DNA from: Plantago ovata
Lineage: Eukaryota; Streptophyta; Magnoliopsida; Lamiales; Plantaginaceae
Reading direction: 5' to 3'
DNA length: 64,000 bases
NCBI GenBank assembly: GCA_028274465.1
Contig: CM051457.1
Location: forward strand, 13,567,097-13,631,096
Position numbers and translations under genes: made by a program. The notes beneath the pieces were generated by a model, which was not told where the DNA came from, did no database searches, and saw only the letters and a program-made list of their open reading frames with translations. Positions 23,004-34,179 of the stretch are shown piece by piece (the first letter of the stretch is position 1; every line of letters starts with the position of its first letter).

Positions 23004-24706
23004 ATGTTGGATACTAAAGGAATTGCTAGTGTTATTAAGTTGTTGAAATTCATACAAGTCTTTTGTTTGCTGTGCATTGGAAATGATTATCTTCTTACTC
23101 GTTCAGGGGCAGCTCGTGATAAACAGGTCTTCAGGTGTAAGGACAAGGAGAGGGAAGCTCTGCTCACTCTCAAGCAAGGCTTTATAAATATACCAGGCAG
23201 CAGTACTCTCTCGACTTGGGGAAACGCAACATACGACAAGGAGTGCTGCAATTGGCACGATGTGATTTGAAGCAAGAAGAACAACCATGTAATTAGCCTC
23301 TATCTAAATGTGTTAGGAGGTGAGATTAGCACAAGTTTGCTTGAGTTGCATCATTTTTTTTAATAAATTTTTTTAATAATCGTATTACAAAGCTAGTAAT
23401 AAACTATAAATAATCTCGCACTTGACGAGAATTGAACCTATGACCTCTAGTGTCATGACACCTCAGTCTAACCAATTGAGCTAGACCTCATTGGTCTTGA
23501 GTTGCATCATTTAAAACACTTGGACCTTGCTTTCAAAGATTTTGGAGGTAATCAAATTCCTGAATTTCTTGGTTCACTTGAGAAACTAGAATCCCTGGAT
23601 CTCTCGGTTAGTAATTTTTCTGGTGATGTGCCCTATCAGCTAGGTTACCTGGCCAACTTGCAGTCACTCGATCTTTCTATTAACAATCTGACATCCAAGG
23701 ACCTCACTTGGCTTTCTAATATCACTTCATTAGATTATCTTGATTTGTCCAAAAATCTATTTGACGGACCAATTCTATGGCTTTCTAATCTCAGTACTTG
23801 GCTATCTATCTTCCATTGATTTGTCTTACAATCAATTTGAAGGAGCAATTCCAGACCTCAAAGCATTTTCTTCATTGTCCCAATTACAAGTCCGAGAGAA
23901 TAAACTGACAGGTCAACTTCCTGTAAGCATAGGCCAACTTTCCCACCATACATATTTAGATGTTTCTTATAACTCCCTGAATGGCACAATCTCTGTGGTT
24001 TATCTCTCGAAACTTCGTAACCTAGCATATCTTGATTTATCTCTGAATTCACTATCTTTGAACTTCTCTCCAGAGTGGACACCTCTTTTTAATTTGGATT
24101 CTATAATACTGAGAGGTTGCCATTTGGGCGGCCGTTTCCCAACATGGCTTCAAACTCGGAGTATTTATAATCATCTTGATATCTCTTCTGCTGGTATATC
24201 AGATGAAGTTCCTATATGGTTTTGGAATATGTCAGCTCAAGTAACATATTTAAACCTCTCATACAATCAGATTAGTGGCTCAATTCCTGATTTATCATCC
24301 ACTGGTGTTTCTTATATAATACTAGATATTAGCTCCAATAACTTCTCAGGCCCTGTCCCAATATTTCATCCTGATTCCTATGTGATACAACTCTCTAGAA
24401 ATATGCTTAGCGGATCAATTGAATCAATATGCAAGATAGAATATTTGCTGGTACTTGACCTGTCGAATAACGAGTTATCAGGAGGGCTTCCCAACTGTTG
24501 GGAAAATATGACCGAATTAAGTGTTCTCAACCTGGCTGACAACAAATTTTATGGTCAGATTCCAATCGGAATCGGCTCTCTCATCGCATTAGCAATCTCT
24601 TGTAGTCTCATTCTATTCTGAAATTAACTTATTCTATGTCACTGGTGCTGATCAATGCAGGTACATGAAGGGCAAGAAATAGAGTACCAGTCCACAGGGA
24701 GATGTA
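23004..24706 (+). pseudogene. LRR receptor-like protein (RLP) pseudogene, SINE-disrupted
   Basis: The start at 23004 gives a hydrophobic leader, then an LRRNT-type segment (CKDKEREALLTLKQGF; ECCNW). The frame stops at TGA 23268-23270, where the family has a cysteine codon (a TGC/TGT-to-TGA change). A SINE (23357-23495) interrupts the next LRR. LRRs resume at 23502, with a frameshift near 23795 (AGTACTTGGC). About nine further LRRs follow to 24621, where homology breaks up. A last piece (VHEGQEIEYQSTGR) is readable near 24661-24706. The C-terminal LRRs, membrane helix and tail are missing. Intact RLPs are surface immune or developmental receptors without a kinase. With at least four independent lesions this copy cannot make a full receptor. 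Confidence 0.85.
23357..23495 (-). mobile_element. tRNA-derived SINE with 17-bp target duplication
   Basis: On the minus strand the element starts with a tRNA-like head: TAGCTCAATTGGTTAGA (A box) and, about 35 bases on, GGTTCAATTCTC (B box). It ends in an A-rich tail, seen as T-runs on the plus strand at 23357-23375. It is flanked by the perfect duplication CTTGAGTTGCATCATTT at 23340-23356 and 23496-23512. The insertion lies within an LRR codon series of the RLP pseudogene. The perfect duplication suggests a fairly recent insertion. Confidence 0.9.
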
Positions 24707-25174
24707 AGTGTAACCATCAACGTTCGACATGTCATCTTGCAATTGTGTTCAATAAGCTTGTTTGAATGATTCTGTTCTTATCTTATATATATGTAAGCAT
24801 TACTAGAAATCTATATGTACCAAGTTGTTCAAAGCATCAAGAAATCTGTTATGCTCTGGAAACATATATGTGTAAAAGTGTATCAATAACCATTTATTTG
24901 GTAAATTACGTACCACGTACAACTCATTTAGTACTCTCGATTTCAGATGAATTATCCTCTCTTGATGAATTAGTATATATCATCTAAGAGAAGCATTAAA
25001 GCACTTCTCTCTGCTAAAGAATAGAAAATTTCAGATAAATATCATATAGTATAACATAAAAGCACACCAACAAGCTTTTGGTATGTGAAATACAATCAAC
25101 AATTTGGTTCCTGCTATCCTCTCTTGTATGCAGACTGATAGCAACATTATATTCTACAGAAACACATCACAGTA
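24707..25174. other. Spacer between convergent receptor pseudogenes
   Basis: No gene or mobile element is recognised. The short frames here have no homology features. Confidence 0.5.
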
Positions 25175-28100
25175 TCAGAACAAATTAACTGATGCTTGCC
25201 TTCTTTCTAGATATCTGAATTCGATGCCATGCTGATTCTTTATTTTCGTAAGTGCTGCTAGCACATCCTTCATGTCCATCCTCTCAGCCGGGCAATATGC
25301 CAAGCAACATAAAGCTAGCTCCAAAACTGATGATACACAAGTCATCTTCTTGGCGAAATGTTCTTCCTCTGGTCTCATTAAATTGGCATCAGTAATGTGA
25401 CTCAACCCATTGGGTAACGCATCTTTTACCCAGTTCTTGAGGTTCATGTTGCCACAAAACATTCCATGACCCGGTTGTCGTCCGGTAAATGTTTCCAATA
25501 GCATGATGCCATAACTGTACCCGTCACATCTTGTGGAAATTCTCCCATCCAATCCGTATTCTAGTACACAAGATTTATCATCAGTAATGGAAATATTTTT
25601 TTTTTGAAACAGATCAGTAATGGGAATATGAAATCTGATTATAACAGAAAGTATATTCTTGAAACTAAAGGCAAAAGAAGTAAAGTGAACTTTATTAGGC
25701 CTCATGTATCTGTTACTGGGGGTAAAACTGACATACATATGTTCCTTTTTCATTTACACACACATGGTAAAGTAGGTCGTGTTCTGCAATGCAATACAAC
25801 AGCAACATAACATTTAATTGGAGAGTAAAATACTTGCCTGGAGCCATGTAACCGATTGTTGCTAGGGTCCTGGTCTGTGTTCTGCTCTCCTCTTCACCTA
25901 ACAGTTGTGCGATTCCGAAATCACTGACATGGGCTATCATATCTTCATCTAGAAGGACATTGCTCGGCTTTAGATCACAGTGAACCACGGGTGTGGAGTA
26001 ACCATGGTGGAGATATTCCAATGCAGTAGCTACATCTATCATAACGCTCAATCGTTGCATGAGAGATAAGACAACTTCTTTCGAGTATAACCACTTCTCA
26101 AGGCTCCCATTAGGCATGCATTCGAGTACCAAGGCCTTGAAATCCAGGTTGGAGCAACTACTGATGATCTTCACGAGATTTCTGTGGCGAATATTACGCA
26201 ATACTTCACATTCAGCATCAAAAGTCTTTAATGCACCTTCCAACTGCAGATTGAACACTTTTATGGCCAAAATCTTCCTGTCTCCAAAGACACCTCTGTA
26301 AACTGAGCCGAAACTTCCTTTGCCCAACAAATTTTTGTCACTGAATCTGTCAGTTGACTGCAAAACCTCGAAATAGGAAATCCTGGAAATTCCTGTTCTC
26401 AATGATACACCTGAGACTATTTGAGGCGCATTTTTTCGGCAGCATCTAATAATTACCAGGTCAAGATACACGCTAGCACTAAAGCCACAACAGGTATAAT
26501 TATAAGTGCAAGCTGAAATTCTTTTTTCAACTTTGATTTACTCTTCGACTCTTTGCAAGGGGGTACCTGATATCTTTGAAGTCCACATAGTGCAGAATTT
26601 GACAGAAATGATTGGCTTGTTAAATTTCCAAAAGGCCCTCCTGAAAGAATCTCTCCAGATAACAGATTGAAAGAAACGTTGAAGTATTGAAGATGTTTTA
26701 GTTCTTCTAATGACTTTGGGATTATACCACTGATGTTATTATGGGAAAGGTCTTCCAGATTCAACATGTCTCCAATAGAGTTGGGTATTGGACCTTGAAA
26801 CTTATTATGAGCCAATGAAAAGGTAATAATACTTTGCAAGCCTTGAAAGGAGTTTGGAAGATCACCTGAGATGTCATTGTTCGACAAGTTAATGTATGCT
26901 GATGCCCTGAGATTCCCAATTTGAGGAGATAGTGAACCTCTGATGGAATTTGAGGAAATATCAAGCTCCAAGAGATCTTGCAAGCTCCAGATGCTCTCTG
27001 GTATGCTAGAACTCAAATTGTTCGAATCAAGATATATATATCTAAGATCAAGGAGATCAAGTTGTGAACAATTTGAAATTGAATGTGGTACAACTCCACT
27101 GAACTTGTTTGCAGAAAGAAGTTGTTGAAGATTGGGTAGGGTGTTGCAAAGGTTTGATGGGAGCTTGCCTGAAAGGTTATTTCCTGTAACAGAAATCAAA
27201 CTTAATGTCGAGATATTGAATACAGCCGCAGGTATAAAACCACTAAAATGATTCAGGCTCAAGCCGAGTTCTCTTAATGCAGACAGTTCGCCAAACCAAT
27301 TTGGAATAACACCTATAATATAAATGAAATACTTAATAATATTAGTACCAAGATTACCAAAGAGAGAAAAGCCAAAGGAAAATATGTATTCTGATCGATT
27401 TTGGTTTAGAACTTAAATGTATGTACCTGATAAGTTATTTTCACCAAGATCTAGTGATTCTAGCGTAGAGATGTTGAGAATGCTGTACGGTATGGAACCT
27501 GTAAACCTGTTCTTATCCAAATACAACAAACTAAGCTTATGAACATTCCCAAAAAATTCTGGTATCTTCCCCTGCAATGAATTCATGGATAAATCCACTC
27601 ACTTCAGACTTGACATGTTCCCAAGCGAAGATGGAATGACACCTGATAACATATTCCCCCCCGAGATATAGTCCCTCAAGCTTCTGTAAGTAGCCGATTT
27701 CTGGTGGTATCACTCCGTTGAAGTTGTTGTCAGGCAATGACAGAATTTGAAGCTGAGGGCAATCAGCAAAACTGGATGGTACGTATTCGACCATGTATCT
27801 GGTTTCCAGATAGATACAGGCCTTTGAGTATCGGAAGTTGTATGAACATGTCATCAGGAAGGGTGCCAGATAAGAAGGTATTACGACTGAAATCCAAGAT
27901 TTCCAGTGTGGATATGTTGAAAATGCTGTTGGGTATAGAACCAGTGAGCTGGTTGTTTTCGATGCTCAAGGTATTAAGCTTATGGAGATAATTCCCCATG
28001 TTTTCTGGTATCGACCCTTGAATTGAATTTCCGTTGAGATTCAAAGACACCAAACCTGACATATTTGCGAGTGAAGTGGGGATGATACCTGATAGTTGGT

Positions 28101-28638
28101 TATTTCCCAAGTCTAGGAACATGAGATTCCGGAGATACCCTATGGATTCTGGAATGTTCCCCTGAAGAGAGTTGTTTGATATGTATAATCTCTCAAGTGT
28201 TGATTCGTTAGATAATGAATTCAGGAACATGTTGAAATTGGTGAAACTGTTGTAACTCAGACTGAGCAATTTCAACCTTGGTAAATGAGCAAGTTCCTGA
28301 GGAATAATAATTCCAGTGAAATCTTTACTTGTCATGTCAACAGATACGAGAAACGAGAGGTTACCAAGATGTGGAGGTACTTGGCCAGCAAGGCCCATGC
28401 CGGAAATGTTTAGTCCAGTGACCCTGCGATGGCGAGGACCACAAGTGACTCCGGTCCAATTGCAAACTGGAGATAAAGTGGTCCAGTGTCGAAGAAGGCC
28501 ATAAGGGTCAGAAGTAATTCTGTTTTTGAGGGAAAGAAGAGATAATTGATCAGTGGTGATGTTTGGTGAGCAATGAGCAAGATGATGTAGCAGGATTAAT
28601 ATTATTAGGAGTATCTGCAGGAACCAATTTTTTGCCAT
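25175..28638 (-). pseudogene. LRR receptor-like kinase pseudogene, LRR-XII (FLS2/EFR/Xa21-like) type
   Basis: From ATG at 28638 the order is signal peptide, LRRNT (SPVCNWTGVTC), about 20 LRRs, a membrane segment (about 26510-26460) and a kinase domain. Kinase landmarks remain: GKGSFGSVYRG, the AIKVF lysine, HCDLKPSNVLL (non-RD, as in LRR-XII immune receptors), DFGIA. Lesions read on the minus strand: a frameshift near 27805, another at a seven-G run near 27660, TGA at about 27598 in place of a tryptophan-type codon, and a one-base loss just after the membrane segment near 26455. Two introns fit: 27426-27313 (GT-AG, phase 1) in the LRRs and 25837-25561 in the kinase. The latter is at the usual LRR-XII position but has a GC donor (CCAG/GCAAGT). 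A conserved valine after the DFG-downstream CD pair is glycine (CDGYSYG). It was a pattern-recognition receptor type; this copy is not translatable as one protein. Confidence 0.85.
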
Positions 28639-29196
28639 AATTTTGTATAGTGAGTAACAGACTAACAGTGTGTGACAAAGTTTAAACAGGATGAAATTGT
28701 GTATGAACCATGTATAGAATAAATTGAGGTGCAGGAACTTTATTAGGAGTAGGTTTGTAGAAACATGTGCAGACTTGCAGTCAAACATTGCTACTGTGTT
28801 CCAAGCACCTGTATGTGTAGTCTATAAAGTAAAAAAGGTTGTAGACATTCCCAACGACTTGAGATACAAGTTGTCGTTGAAGTCAGGTGCATCTAATACT
28901 GTACTAGAAATTTGCATAATCTTCAGCAATATATGAATAACATAATTAATTCCATAAACTCCATTCCGGCCATTTAATTTAATTAGTGAAATTAAATTCT
29001 GATCTCTCCGTTTTTTAAGAATGATGTTTAAGTTAAATACACATATAACATATAATAAAGAAGGGAAAAATACACAAATAAATCAATAAACAAAACTAAT
29101 TACAAAAACATCCAACTTGAAACAACAATTACCAAAAGCTCGCTGACTTCAACTCCTACAGTAGCTTTAATAAAAATTTAAAATTCAGCAAATGAG
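28639..29196. other. Upstream flank of the receptor-kinase pseudogene
   Basis: Presumed former promoter, then AT-rich DNA. CTCTCCGTTTTTTAAGAATG near 28999 resembles a DNA-transposon end and has a loose inverted counterpart near 31505-31526, but the pairing is weak. No gene is supported. Confidence 0.4.
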
Positions 29197-29550
29197 TCAA
29201 ATATAGTAAAACTGCTTAACCTCTCCCTTATACTGGACCTGAATCATCGGCTTCTCTCCTGGACCGGAAATCACCTTGAACGGCCAGTGCCTCATGTCAG
29301 CCTGAACTGACGGATCGGAGAATCGCCTCCCGATCAATCGCTTGGCGTCGAAAACAGCTTTCTGTGATTTGTTTGGTTTCGTGTTTGATGATGGTGGAGA
29401 ATGTGGGGAATGGTGGTTATATACATTGCGGAGGAAGGAGGTGGAGAGATGGAGGTGGTTCGAGAAGAATTGGAGAATTGGAAAGAACTGGAGAGTTCCG
29501 CTTCCGTGGAGGAGAAAATGAAATGAGTCAAATCCCTCAAATGACGGCAA
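29197..29550 (-). pseudogene. Cytosolic HSP70 exon fragment inside a chimeric 117-codon frame
   Basis: The C-terminal half of this open frame matches the HSP70 ATPase domain at about residues 63-112: [18 protein letters not shown], then [15 protein letters not shown] and KGEVKQF. Homology stops abruptly after KQF, followed by YYI and a stop. Upstream, about 60 residues ([14 protein letters not shown]..., then a His/Ser/Pro-rich stretch) have no HSP70 character. A functional HSP70 needs about 640 residues, so this is a gene fragment, probably carried here by a transposon or partial retrocopy. The open frame may be chance; no promoter or partner exon was recognised. The large minisatellite begins about 160 bases away. 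Confidence 0.8.
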
Positions 29551-29704
29551 GGGTATGAATGGGTTTGGATATTAGGGTTCTTTTTAGATATATTTACAAA
29601 ATAACCCCTCCACTTTAATTACTTTACTAAATGTACATAAAAATATATAAATATATATTTATTTGGTGATAAATGTGTGTACTATTTATTATATATAATT
29701 TAAT

Positions 29705-31115
29705 ATGTTTATTTGCTAGTTTCAGCATCTTAAGTGCTAGTTTCAGCAACAAAAATGCTAGTTTCAGCAACATAAATGTTAGTTTCATTAGTTTCGGCAA
29801 CGCAAATGCTAGTTTCAGCATCACAAGTGCTAGTTTCATCAACACAAAATGCTAGTTTCATTAGTGTTAGCATCACGTGTGCTAGTTTCAGCAACACAAA
29901 TGCTAGTTTCATATTAGTTTCAACACATAAAATCTAGTTTCATAAACTAGTTTCAGACAAAAAGCTAGTTTCATAAACTAGCTGAAACTATATGAAACTA
30001 AATGTTAATGCTAGTTTCAACATCATACAAAAATAATTTCATTAGTTTCAACAACAAAAATGATATTTTCAATAGTTTGAACATTATAAGTGCTGGTTTC
30101 CGCAACAAAAAAGCTAGTTTCATCAGCACAAATGCTAGTTTTATTAGTTTCAGCATCACAAGTGCTAGTTTCAACAGCAAAATGCTAGTTTCATTAGTTT
30201 TCAGCATAATAAATGCTAGTTTCAATAATTTGAGCATCATAATTGTTGGTTTCAGTAACAAAAAAGCTAGTTTCATCAACACAAATGCTAGTTGCATTAG
30301 TTTCAGCATCACAACTGCTAGTTTCAACGACAAAATGCTAGTTTCATTAGTTTTCAACATTATAAGTGTTAGTTTCAATAGTTTGATGCTAGTTTCATTA
30401 ACAAAAATGCTAGTTACATCATCACTCCATTGTTAGTTTTATTAATGCAACTACAAAATTTTTAGTTTTATTAGTTTCAACAACACAAATACTAGTTTCA
30501 TCAACAAAAATGCTAGTTTCATTAGTTTCACCATCATAATTGCTAGTTTCATCAACAAAAATGCTAGTTTCATTAATTTCACCATCATAATTGCTAGTTT
30601 CATCAACAAAAATGTTGCTTTCATTAATTTCACTATCATAATTGCTAGTTTCATCAACAAAAATACTAGTTTCATTAGTTTCAACATCACAACTGTTAGT
30701 TTTCAACAACAAAAAGTTAATTTTATTAGTTTCAACATCATGAGTGCTAGTTTCAGCAAAAAAATGCCAGTTTCGGCAAAAAAAAAATGCTAGTTTCATT
30801 AATTTTGGCAAGTCAAAAAGCTATTTGCGTTATTGTCAGCATCACAACTTCTAGTTTCAACGACAAAATGCTAGTTTCATTAGGTTTCAGCATCATAAGT
30901 GCTAGTTTCAACAACAATTAAAGCTAGTTTCAGCAACAAAATGCTAGTTTCAATACAAGTGCTAGTTTTATTAGTTTCGGCAAACACGAATGCTAGTTTC
31001 ATTAGTTTCAGCATCACAAGTGAACACAAAATGTTAGTTCATTAGATTGATGCTAGTTTAATTAGTTTCGGCAACACAAATGCTAGTTTCAACGGCAAAA
31101 TACTAGTTTCATTAG
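29705..31115. repeat. Degenerate minisatellite with core GCTAGTTTCA
   Basis: About 1.4 kb is made of dozens of copies of GCTAGTTTCA separated by short A-rich spacers such as TCAACAAAAAT, CATTA and GCATCACAAGT. Higher-order units of roughly 30-60 bases are visible, for example the block repeated at about 30500-30670. The spacers vary, so the array is old or has no strict unit. Near 29925-30000 the core occurs in both orientations (CTAGTTTCATAAACTAG), giving hairpin potential. The open frames on both strands (for example 29998-30378, -) are products of the repeat, with Lys-Leu-Ala or Ser-Phe runs, not genes. Confidence 0.9.
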
Positions 31116-31119
31116 ATTC

Positions 31120-31255
31120 TAGGGCACCAAAAAATAGAATGGCCTTTTTTGTAAGACTACTTGTATTTTAGGGCACCATAAAAATAGAATGGCCTTTTTT
31201 GTAAGACTACTTGTATTTTAGGGCACCATAAAAATAGAATGGCCTTTTTTGTAAT
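31120..31255. repeat. 50-bp tandem repeat, about 2.7 copies
   Basis: Units start with AGGGCACCATAAAAATAGAA at 31121, 31170 and 31220. The second and third are essentially identical and the first lacks one base. The array directly abuts the GCTAGTTTCA minisatellite and shares no sequence with it. Confidence 0.9.
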
Positions 31256-31801
31256 ATGTTTTTAAAGTGATTGTTTTAGCAATTAGGTGCTCTAGAGTGG
31301 TTCTTTTATGTAATTTTCTGAATAAAGAAATGATCGGAATTTGTAAAAAGGAGAAAAGGTATTTTGAAATTTTAATATTTTATTTAATAAACAACCTTAA
31401 AATTGCTGAAAAAGAGCGAGTCAATATTAGAATTGTAATATTATATTGATAAAAACCTTAAACGTCATTCTTTTAAAACAAGTAAAAAATAATTAAATAT
31501 CATTTTTTTTAAAACGGAAGGAGTAATTCCAATAGATGCATTATCGCTTTTGTGAATGTACTTTGTGGTTTGCTTCGCTTCTTCTTAATTGGTATTTAAC
31601 TTCTAGCCTTCTTTTTATCTTTTTGATTGTTATTATTGTTTTAAACTCCTATACTATATTATAGTTTTAATATCTTTTTTGTTATGTTTTTAAAGCTGGT
31701 GTTATATATATAATTTTGTGCACTATTATTATAGTATATTTCTCCTTGTTATTGTTTTAATGGCATGTGTTATACTTTAAAACCCTTTGTTATAAGTTTA
31801 A

Positions 31802-32449
31802 GGAAAAAATCGATCAAACCCCCCGACCTATACTACAAGTGATACATTACCCCCTAACCTATTAAATTTGATTTTTAACCCCTTCACCTATATAAATTGT
31901 TGCAACATACCCCCTATATAATATTTTACTATCAATTTAATATTTTCCATTCAATTTAATATTTTCCCTTTAATTAAATATTTCCATTTGATTCCAAATT
32001 AATCATAATACCTACCGAAAAATTAATTTTGAAAATTATGATATGAAACTAAACGATTTTCACTTTTATAATATAATATAATATAAGTTCAAATATTATT
32101 TTTTCGGTATAATTAATGAAAATATTATTTTTTCACTTTTGTAATATAAATTGTATTGAAAAAATAAGATTTGAACTTATATTATATAAGTAAAATCTTA
32201 TATTTTTATAATATAATTTTTAAAATTATTTTTCGATATGAATTTAGGATTAATTGGAGTAAAACTGACATATTAAATTGTAGGGAAAATATTAAATTGA
32301 ATGAAAAATATTAAATTAAAGGGAAAATATTATATAGGGGGTATGTCGTAACACTTTAAATAGATGAGGGGGTTAAGTCTCAAACTTAATAAGTTAGGGG
32401 GCAATGTCTCAATTGTATTAAAGTTCAGGGGGTTTGATCAATTTTATGC
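31802..32449. mobile_element. MULE-type MITE with long inverted repeats and 9-bp target duplication
   Basis: TAAGTTTAA is duplicated at 31793-31801 and 32450-32458, the 9-bp signature of Mutator-like elements. The termini are inverted repeats of well over 100 bases. The left GATCAAACCCCCCGACC and the CCCCCTAACCTATTAA and ACATACCCCCTATATAATA blocks all recur in reverse complement at the right end. The centre is AT-rich and also partly self-complementary. There is no transposase, so it would depend on a related autonomous element. Confidence 0.88.
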
Positions 32450-32899
32450 TAAGTTTAATAGCCTTTGTTATTGTTTTAACTTTTAAGTCATATTTGAAGG
32501 ATGTTCAGTTCCTACAGTTCAACATAAACCTTTGCAACACAATCTTAAAACGTTTTAAGAACCCAAGAGATAACATGATTTGAACTGGGAGTAATCTTAA
32601 ACCTATAACTTATTTTATTTTACTTTTAAAATCTTATGTCATCTAACATCAACTAATTGAGTATACAAGATGAGATAAGTATGTAAAATGAAAACGAAAA
32701 AGAAAAGAAAAAAGAGGGAAAAAAGGAACAAAAGGGAGGCAATGTTAAAGCACTAAGTGTTACCATTTCAAATGTGAGGGATTCTTTTTTTTTTTTGGAT
32801 TACATTGAAAATTCACACAGCAAAATTTTCCATTGGATCACATGTTCAAATATCACATAGTATGAATGAGAGTGAATAAAATTGAAAAATATTTACAAG

Positions 32900-33545
32900 G
32901 GGCTGTGTTGTGTGGTCCGAAGGAAAAAATGTCCTGGAAGGACATGGTTTTAAAGAATATGGCTCGCCCCCGAGCTGTATTCATACCCGGGCTTTGATAA
33001 ACGACTTGCAACTAAGGACCGGTCACAATTTTTTGGCATTGAAACGTACGGGAAATGCTGCTTCTGTATGCTAGCCTTGCTAGGTGAGAGCATTGAACAT
33101 CTTTTCTTCTGCTGTACGGAAACTACTGCAATTTTGAACTGTGTGTTGCGCTGGTGCCGAACGAATGTGATCTAGACTGGACTGGAACAGAAGCGTTAGG
33201 GAATTGAACCAAAGATCGAAAGGTAAAGGATGGAAAGCCAAACTTCTGAAGGGACTCATTGCCGAATGTGTATACGGAATTTGGATGCTCAGAATACGTC
33301 CAACAGAAAGTGGTAGATACGGCTCAGATTAGCGCACATGCTATTCATACCATCGTGCACCGCAACAATCTGTACCCCAAACTAAAGGAACCGGTTTGTG
33401 ACTTGATTTTAGGTTAGATCTTTGATGTATCGGTAGATTTACTTGACTAGTTGCTTTGGTAATCTGGGTGGCTTGGACAACTTTTGTCGGCCTTATTGTA
33501 CTTAAAACGTTTTTGGAGTCTTAATGAAGATCTCGTACAGTTTTA
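32900..33545 (+). mobile_element. LINE (non-LTR retrotransposon) 3' remnant, zf-RVT region
   Basis: Conceptual pieces in shifting frames match the C-terminal zinc-binding reverse-transcriptase region of plant LINEs: RPRAVFIPG, then GESIEHLFFCC, then LRWCRTNV. Several stops and frameshifts interrupt it. The terminal part (TTGTACTTAAAACG... TCTTAATGAAGATC) resembles a LINE 3' UTR. The 5' portion of the element is absent, as usual for truncated insertions. Limits are approximate. Confidence 0.7.
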
Positions 33546-33978
33546 AAATAAAGTTGAAAATAAAAATAATAAAGATTGATAAAAAATGAGGATAGTAATT
33601 GCAAATTACCAGGGTCTCAATAGAGGGTCTCAATAGAACAAAAGTTCTGAAATCTTTCAAACTCAACAATATATATTATATTAATTAAAGATATGGACAT
33701 ATGGTTGTGTAATGTGAATTAGTATTTATTATTAATATAAGTAGAGTCCAAATATAGATAATATTCTTATAATCTATTCATAATTTCATATGTAGATTAG
33801 ATGCAGACTTTCATAAAAGTTCACCATTTCTGAGAGAAATAGTAGGAGGGAGAGACCAATGAGGCAATGAGTGAATGAACGCAATAAAAGCAAAACTCTG
33901 AAAAATCTGAGAGGCAAAGCGCAACAAGTGGAACTATAACTCTTAAAAATATACCAATGAATTCGGACAAATTCTACC

Positions 33979-33987
33979 TATAAAAAA
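33979..33987 (+). promoter_or_regulatory. TATA box of the SKS gene
   Basis: TATAAAAAA lies about 200 bases before the ATG at 34180. This predicts a leader of about 170 bases that is CT-rich, then strongly A-rich: several A runs at about 34096-34147. Confidence 0.55.
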
Positions 33988-34179
33988 CACCTCCTACAAA
34001 CACAATATCATTCATTACATTATCAATCTTGTGTAAGAAGAAGAGGACATTATCTCCTCCTTCTTCTTCTAAGAAACAAGATCAATAAATTAGAATAAAA
34101 AAAAAAAGAATCAAAAAAAAAAAAAAAGGAAAAAAAAAAAGAAAAAGGAGATCAGATTTTATTCAGTGGAATTCCAACC

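Larger units (their letters stand above)
31256..34179. other. Intergenic repeat-rich spacer before the SKS gene
   Basis: It contains the MULE-type MITE (31802-32449), a LINE remnant (about 32900-33545), and the SKS promoter and leader. The remaining DNA is AT-rich without supported genes. Confidence 0.5.

Noticed and set aside
23357-23495. A functional tRNA gene on the minus strand
   Set aside because: The head has A and B boxes but no proper acceptor stem. It is followed by an A-rich tail and flanked by target duplications, so it is a SINE.
29627-30811. Several open frames of 60-144 codons on both strands
   Set aside because: They are translations of the GCTAGTTTCA minisatellite, giving monotonous Lys-Leu-Ala or Ser-Phe-Ile runs, with no family features.
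28998-31526. A possible 2.5 kb transposon enclosing the HSP70 fragment and both arrays, based on CTCTCCGTTTT and its inverse
   Set aside because: The inverted match is loose, and a TA duplication is present on the right side only. The idea needs other copies before it can be claimed.
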